A DNA stretch of 64,000 nucleotides from Ruminococcus flavefaciens. Its GTDB lineage: Bacteria; Bacillota; Clostridia; Oscillospirales; Ruminococcaceae. The position numbers and the translations under genes were made by a program. Under the pieces are notes generated by a model. It did not search any database. It saw only the letters and a list, made by a program, of their open reading frames with translations, and was not told the origin of the DNA. Where the stretch lies: assembly GCF_900116855.1 (NCBI RefSeq), contig NZ_UETD01000014.1:57986-121985 (forward strand). Reading direction: 5' to 3'. Position 1 is the first letter of the stretch. Every line of letters starts with the position of its first letter. Below, one piece after another: positions 59,459 through 64,000 of this stretch.

Positions 59459-61267
59459 CTAATCGTATGTGCAGATCAACTCTGATGAGTTATAATTAAT
59501 TCTTGTCAGCGATAGCAGCCTGTATGGTTGATCATCCGGGCAGGCATTTTTCCTTTTACGCGAAGCGGACTCCCCGTCAGGGGAGCCCGTTATCTCGTCG
59601 ATATTTACGACAGCTTTGTTCCGTCTGCCGTTGACATTGCCTTTTATTGCACCTGTATAGTTCTCGCTGTATCTGATGTTGAAGATGTAGCTGTTGGAGT
59701 TGACTACCTGTACGCTGCTGATGAGCTTATCCATAAATGCTGCGGAAGCTCCGCCCTTGAAGTCAGACATTGCGTGAAGTGTCTGTTCAATATTGCGTAT
59801 GCTTGCCTTGAAGCTTTCTGCATTATCCTTCGGCACTTCCTCAGCAGAAACATTGAGCAGTCTCTTCTTTTCACCTATCTCCGCTTGAATTTTACTGTGC
59901 TTTTGGGTGAACGACTCCTTTGTAAGCACTCCTTCGGCTCTCATATCTATGAGGTTGTCGATCTTGCTTTCGAGTGCTTTTATCTCTGCAAGTATCTCAC
60001 TGTCGCTCTTGTGTGTCTCGGGTGATGTATCGTCAGGGCGATAATATTTCTTCACAAGCTCAAGTACTTTTGCAAATACCGCTCGCTTGTTTACGAATGT
60101 ATCCTCGAAGATATGCTCAGCAATGAGATCAAGCCGCCACTGCGGAAGCATTTTCATTTCGCAGAAGTCAGTGGTGTCAAGTCTTGCTTCTCTGCGGACC
60201 TTTGCACTGCCGTGATTGAGCTTGTTGTAGCAGCGGTATCCCCAGCTCGGAACTCCCGCCTTGTTCTTGCCCCACAGGTCACGTCTGAAACCCGAGCCGC
60301 AGGAGCATATCAGCTTGTTGGTCCACATATTTGTTGAGGGATTGCACCTCGACCTCAGCACTGTTCCACCGACTACCAGCGTCGGCTTTTTCTTTGATCT
60401 GCGCATCGCATTTGCCTTGTACCACTTGTCCTCATCGATGATAGCTTCAAACTTTTTCTCACCGATGATGTATGTGTCCTCATCCTGATTTATTATACGC
60501 CGCTGGTCGAGATAATTATTGTTGTGGGACTTATTGTATACCACTCGTCCCATATATGTTGCGTTGCGGATGATGCGCAGGATATTTCCGGAGTCCCACT
60601 TCACAGCTCCAGAAGCGTTTTTGTAATGGAGCCGTGTCAGCTCATCGCCTATCTTCTTGCCGCCAAGCCCTTGCAGGTACAGGTCGAATATCATTCGGAC
60701 CGTCTCTGCCTGCTCGGGATCAACGACATAGGTCTCGCCGACTTTGTTGTAGCCGAGAATATTTCCGTTGCCGTACAGTATTCCTTTTTCACGGCTTACC
60801 ATCTGACCTGCACGAACTCTCTCCGAGACCTTTCGGCTCTCGTCCTGCGCCAGCGTAGCCATAAGCGAGAGCCGAAGCTCTCCGTCGCCGTCCATCGTCC
60901 AGATGTTGTCCTCGACGAAGAATACTTCAACTCCTATGTTGCGGAGCTCTCTTGTGAAGGAGAGTGTGTCCATCGTGTTTCTTGCAAATCGGCATACCTC
61001 ACGGGTAACTATCAGGTCGAACTTTCCGTTCTTAGCGTCCGCTATCATTCTCAGAAACGATGGACGCTTCTTCGCCTGCGTACCTGTAATGCCTTCGTCT
61101 ATGTAGCGGTCAACTACATTCCAGTTCGGATGATATTTTTTCTGATCCTCATACCACTGGATCTGGTTTTCGAGTGCAGACAACTGCGCCTCATGATCTG
61201 TTGATACTCTTCCATAGAAAACCACCTGTCGCGGACGGTTCCTATCGAGCATTATGTTATTGTACAT
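59459..61267 (-). CDS. Large serine recombinase
   Basis: 602 residues. Resolvase domain (about 14-165) with catalytic Ser22 in 'FYGRVSTDHEAQ' and 'ICRFARNTMD'-type arginine region, 'Recombinase' domain (about 185-300), zinc ribbon ('LICSCGSGFRRDLWG...YRCYNK') and a coiled coil (about 440-500). Such enzymes integrate and excise ICEs and phages. The ATG overlaps by one base the stop of the 49-aa ORF. The likely attachment site would be near one end of the gene but cannot be defined here. Confidence 0.92.
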   Translation of the reverse strand: MYNNIMLDRNRPRQVVFYGRVSTDHEAQLSALENQIQWYEDQKKYHPNWNVVDRYIDEGITGTQAKKRPSFLRMIADAKNGKFDLIVTREVCRFARNTMDTLSFTRELRNIGVEVFFVEDNIWTMDGDGELRLSLMATLAQDESRKVSERVRAGQMVSREKGILYGNGNILGYNKVGETYVVDPEQAETVRMIFDLYLQGLGGKKIGDELTRLHYKNASGAVKWDSGNILRIIRNATYMGRVVYNKSHNNNYLDQRRIINQDEDTYIIGEKKFEAIIDEDKWYKANAMRRSKKKPTLVVGGTVLRSRCNPSTNMWTNKLICSCGSGFRRDLWGKNKAGVPSWGYRCYNKLNHGSAKVRREARLDTTDFCEMKMLPQWRLDLIAEHIFEDTFVNKRAVFAKVLELVKKYYRPDDTSPETHKSDSEILAEIKALESKIDNLIDMRAEGVLTKESFTQKHSKIQAEIGEKKRLLNVSAEEVPKDNAESFKASIRNIEQTLHAMSDFKGGASAAFMDKLISSVQVVNSNSYIFNIRYSENYTGAIKGNVNGRRNKAVVNIDEITGSPDGESASRKRKNACPDDQPYRLLSLTRINYNSSELICTYD

Positions 61268-61416
61268 CAAGCCACCATTCCTTTCGTATCATTTTCAGCC
61301 TTGTTCTTGAATTCATTTTTGATGATGTTGAAGTATGTGGCGCTGTTAATAACTCCTTTCTCAAACAGCGCTTCGATGAGACATTTTACTGCAAAGTCCG
61401 TATCGATTTTTGTCAT
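61267..61416 (-). CDS. 49-residue protein coupled to the recombinase
   Basis: Reads MTKIDTDFAVKCLIEALFEK and ends NDTKGMVA, with GGAGGG five bases before its ATG. Stop and recombinase start share a base (TGATG), which shows coupling. It is helical and amphipathic and resembles the short SHOCT-like proteins often encoded just before serine recombinases in Firmicutes elements. Possibly a directionality or accessory factor. Confidence 0.7.
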   Translation of the reverse strand: MTKIDTDFAVKCLIEALFEKGVINSATYFNIIKNEFKNKAENDTKGMVA

Positions 61417-61437
61417 ACTCTGCCCTCCGTACGCAAC

Positions 61438-61466
61438 ATTGTACCACTATTCAATTCAAAATGTAA
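61438..61466 (-). promoter_or_regulatory. Promoter of the recombinase operon
   Basis: Minus strand TTACAT, 17-base spacer, TACAAT with TGG before it. Confidence 0.5.
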
Positions 61467-62229
61467 TCACCAATACCACCAGATTTTTTCTCACGTCTGT
61501 GTGCAGTATTGACATTGTTTTTTGTCCTCTGACGCAAGCCATACTTCCCTAAGTACAGCCTTTGGTGAGCGCTTTTTAATATTTTGACTCCATACTTTTG
61601 GATGAAAGAGATTTTTGACTCCAATTTGCAAATTCTACATTCTCCGATTTTTCGGCGGGCACTGCCCGTCCGATGTGGAATGGCGGGCGCAAATGACGCC
61701 AGCCTTTTTCCTGCAAACCAAAAAGGGGCACGGGTTCTCCCGTTTTCAGCGGCAGGGCGGAATGCCGTCTGCGATGCTTGCCTTCCCAAAAGGGAAGACT
61801 TTTTGTCACTGCCGCCACTTTTTCTCTGCCAATAGTATTTGTGTGGTATCCCCACACTCGCTCCACGTTGCGCGACAACCGCATTCAACGGGAGCGGTGG
61901 GGTAACTATACCATTTTGGTTTTGAAGGCGGCAAAAAGGGTGCCCCTTTCGCCTGTTTCGCAGGCACAGCATCCGAACCGTTGCTGTACCGCTCGGTAAC
62001 GCTGCTTTTCCTGTCAGGCAAGCTGTTCTATCAGGGGCTTTCTGCGCGTGTTTCTGATAATCAATCCTTGCACGGTTACTGTCACAGTTATCATTGCAAA
62101 GAAAAGAAGGCGCATAGTTTATATTATCTTTGGTAGTTAATATATATCTCCCTTCTTAGCTATAATAATATATTATCTTGTATACTTAATATATAAGCCT
62201 ATGACATCATGACACAGCCCCTATGACAA
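61467..62229. other. Likely non-coding or degenerate mobile-element region
   Basis: About 760 bases with several long open frames overlapping on both strands (for example 61451-61972 and 61576-61884, minus), none with a ribosome site or host-like codon use. The part 61650-62000 is GC-rich with repeats such as CGGGCACTGCCCG, while 62090-62220 is very AT-rich. Similar stretches occur, from memory, on clostridial mobile elements. It may be an origin of transfer or remnant. Confidence 0.4.
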
Positions 62230-62529
62230 TTAACTTTTGAACTGAAGTGCAAGCTCTGCGTCGCGGAGCTTGTCCTCGTCCATGTCATAATTCAGAAATG
62301 CGACCTCGTATGAGTTCTCAACCTGACGACCGTTGTCAGCGTAATTGTTGTGGATACGAATGATGTCCTTCTGCGCAAGAGTTTTCAGTGCGCGCTCAAC
62401 ATTGCTCACTGACATTGCAGTATCTCTTGCAATACCTGTGCGGCTTATGGTCGAGGTTTTCTTTTCGCTGTCGCAGTAACAGAGTAAATCCATCACCACC
62501 TTGAACTCGGCAGGTGTAGTGATGTTGAG
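62230..62529 (-). pseudogene. Winged-helix protein truncated by an IS
   Basis: The C-terminal 99 residues 'LNITTPAEFKVVMDLLCYCD...' to 'ALQFKS' read as a helix-turn-helix domain ('SRTGIARDTAMSVSNVERALKTLAQKDIIRI') such as those of replication or MarR-like proteins. Upstream of about 62530 the frame runs into the IS promoter and transposase on the other strand and no longer makes sense. I read it as a gene whose 5' part was cut off by insertion. Confidence 0.65.
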
Positions 62530-62602
62530 GTGCTGTTGACAAACCCTCGACATTGAGTGCTGAATATGGTATAATATAAGTGTCGAAAGTGAGGTAGCAG
62601 CG

Positions 62603-64000
62603 ATGTTAAAAAGAGCTGAAAGCAAGCAAATGAAAATGTCATTTGTGACACTTGAAGAACTAATGCCACAGGAGCATTTTTTGCGAGATTTGGATAGACT
62701 TGTAGATTTTGATTTCATCTATGACAAGGTAGCTGACCTGTATTCAAATACAGGAAGACCTTCGATTGATCCTGTTGTAATGATAAAAATGCTATTAATT
62801 GGATATATCTACGGTATCGATTCTGAGCGTAAGCTTGAACAGGAGATCACCGTAAATATTGCTTACCGCTGGTTCTTAGGAATTGACTTTGATGAACGTG
62901 TTCCGGATCACTCAACTATCTCACAGCTCCGTCGCAGAAAATTTGATGGTACAACAATTTTTAGAGATGTCTTTGATGAGATCGTTCGTAAGTGTTTCGA
63001 GGCAGGTCTTATTGACGGAAAGCTCCTTCTGACTGACTCTACACACATCAGAGCGAATGCACGTAATGACCTGCGTGAAGTCATTGAAGTACCTGATACT
63101 CCAAGTGAATATATACAGAAGCTTGATCGTGAGGCATATGAACTCGGTCTTATCAAAGAGCCTGTTGAATACGATACTACTAAAACTAAAGAGATCACCA
63201 AAAGCGTTACAGATCCTGAATGCGGACTGATGAAGCGTCCGGGAAAGCCTACAGGATTTCACTATCTGAATCATCAGACCTGCGATTCAAAGCATGGAAT
63301 GATTACTGATGTTTTTGTTACTGCTGGAAATATCAAGGATTCTGTTCCTCACGTTAAACGAATCGAGTACCAAATTGAAAAATTCGGTTTCAATCCTGAT
63401 GCAATCTGTGCGGATGGCGGATATGACAGTCGAGAAGTATATGAAGCAATGATAAAAAAAGATATTGCAGCATATATACCGCAACGAGAGAAACCTACTC
63501 CTAACTGTAATTATACTGAAGAATACTCGCCAAATAACTTCATATATGATACCGACAATGATTGTTATCTTTGTCCCGCAGGGAGAATACTAAAGTATTC
63601 ATCTTATTGCAAAGGTAAAGGCGTAAAACGTTATGCTGCCAAAAAATCAGAGTGTCAAAACTGTCCACATAAGGAAAAATGTATAGGTAAGTCGAAAATT
63701 GGAAGACGGATTGAACGTCATCTTCATGAAGAAGCCAAAGAAAAACAAATGCAACATGCCGGAACGCCTGAGTACTATGAAGCTATGCGGCTGCGAAAAA
63801 TATGGTGCGAGGGAAATTTCTCTCATCAAAAAGAACGACATAATTTAAGACGCACCCGAAAGAGGGGCATTGAACGAGTTACTGAGCAATGCCTCTTATC
63901 GGCATGCGCATTAAACTTAAAAAGGCTTGTAGAGATACTATTTTTACTTCAATATTCAGCTATTATTCCAGTCCGAAAGCTATTCGGACTGTTTTTATTG
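62603..64000 (+). CDS. IS1182-family transposase (3' end outside window)
   Basis: Open frame of 466 codons from ATG 62603 to the window edge without a stop. N-terminal DUF772-like part ('GRPSIDPVVMIKMLLIGYIYGI', 'HSTISQLRRRK'), then the DDE residues Asp145 ('LLTDSTHIRANA'), Asp271 ('CADGGYD') and Glu403 ('WCEGNFSHQKERH'), and between the last two a zinc-like group ('CYLCPAGR', 'CQNCPHKEKC'). Frame appears intact, so the element may be active. AGTGAGG precedes the ATG. Confidence 0.92.
   Translation, partial: MLKRAESKQMKMSFVTLEELMPQEHFLRDLDRLVDFDFIYDKVADLYSNTGRPSIDPVVMIKMLLIGYIYGIDSERKLEQEITVNIAYRWFLGIDFDERVPDHSTISQLRRRKFDGTTIFRDVFDEIVRKCFEAGLIDGKLLLTDSTHIRANARNDLREVIEVPDTPSEYIQKLDREAYELGLIKEPVEYDTTKTKEITKSVTDPECGLMKRPGKPTGFHYLNHQTCDSKHGMITDVFVTAGNIKDSVPHVKRIEYQIEKFGFNPDAICADGGYDSREVYEAMIKKDIAAYIPQREKPTPNCNYTEEYSPNNFIYDTDNDCYLCPAGRILKYSSYCKGKGVKRYAAKKSECQNCPHKEKCIGKSKIGRRIERHLHEEAKEKQMQHAGTPEYYEAMRLRKIWCEGNFSHQKERHNLRRTRKRGIERVTEQCLLSACALNLKRLVEILFLLQYSAIIPVRKLFGLFLL
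63969..63998 (+). terminator. Hairpin with T run at the transposase 3' end
   Basis: CAGTCCGAA / TTCGGACTG, then TTTTTATTG, still within the open frame, so the gene probably ends just beyond. Confidence 0.55.

Larger units (their letters stand above)
62530..64000 (+). mobile_element. IS1182-family insertion sequence (left part)
   Basis: Begins near 62530 where the winged-helix frame is interrupted; a promoter TATAAT with extended TGG lies at 62572-62577. Its right end is outside the window, so the terminal repeats cannot be compared. Confidence 0.75.

Noticed and set aside
61451..61972. 173-residue minus-strand frame and overlapping frames in the mobile region
   Set aside because: Several frames overlap on both strands, none with a ribosome site, and the composition (many Arg, Ser, Gly) is that of translated non-coding DNA.

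Overview
The window looks like a chromosome segment of a cellulolytic rumen or gut Ruminococcus (Oscillospiraceae, Firmicutes), close to the R. albus / R. flavefaciens / R. champanellensis group. This is an inference from content. Two secreted proteins end in dockerins (a leucine-rich-repeat protein and a GH74 xyloglucanase), there is a GH94 cellobiose phosphorylase, fatty acid synthesis uses FabK, and regulation is Firmicutes-like (T-box, AGGAGG ribosome sites, TTGACA/TATAAT promoters with 17-bp spacers). No rRNA, tRNA or CRISPR array was seen.

Layout: 1-3.4 kb holds small secreted or lipid-anchored proteins. 3.4-10.5 kb (minus) holds guaB, then a chain fabD-aroE-GNAT-hypothetical-aroK-amidohydrolase-LRR/dockerin. 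10.8-20.5 kb is a complete type II fatty acid operon (fabH-K-G-F-accB, two unrecognised paralogous membrane proteins, fabZ-accC-D-A-acpP); only fabD is divergent. 20.6-24.0 kb is a P-loop ATPase followed by a four-subunit 2-oxoacid:ferredoxin oxidoreductase. 24.4-28.3 kb holds azlCD, an ECF S component and a zinc-ribbon/TPM pair. 28.6-35.7 kb holds citrate synthase, an aldose-epimerase-like protein, a four-gene module of three membrane paralogues plus an XRE regulator, and cellobiose phosphorylase. 36-40.6 kb holds a divergent OB-fold/XRE pair, an MFS exporter behind a likely leader-peptide attenuator, and a large lipoprotein.

40.8-47.7 kb (minus) is a compact phage-derived cassette (terS, terL, portal, capsid, protease-like, connectors, tail hub) without visible integrase, lysis or most tail genes. 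48-51 kb has an esterase and a LytS-type two-component system. 51.2-54.4 kb has an unassigned structured RNA candidate and the GH74-dockerin enzyme. 55.4-58.2 kb has a T-box leader controlling an XRE-cupin-acyl-CoA synthetase fusion. From 59.4 kb on lies a mobile region: large serine recombinase, a translationally coupled 49-aa ORF, a likely non-coding stretch, a winged-helix gene broken by an IS1182-type element, and that transposase running off the right edge.

Intergenic DNA is rich in small palindromic elements. Two related hairpin elements each sit inside the loop of a different intrinsic terminator and carry an inner core in opposite orientations. Three near-identical copies of a second family occur, two of them as inverted repeats around the T-box locus. 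Functionally, cellobiose phosphorylase, GH74 and the dockerins fit plant-fibre use. The acyl-CoA synthetase and the VOR-type oxidoreductase could together turn amino-acid-derived volatile acids back into amino acids, a metabolism known in rumen ruminococci; that link is inferred.
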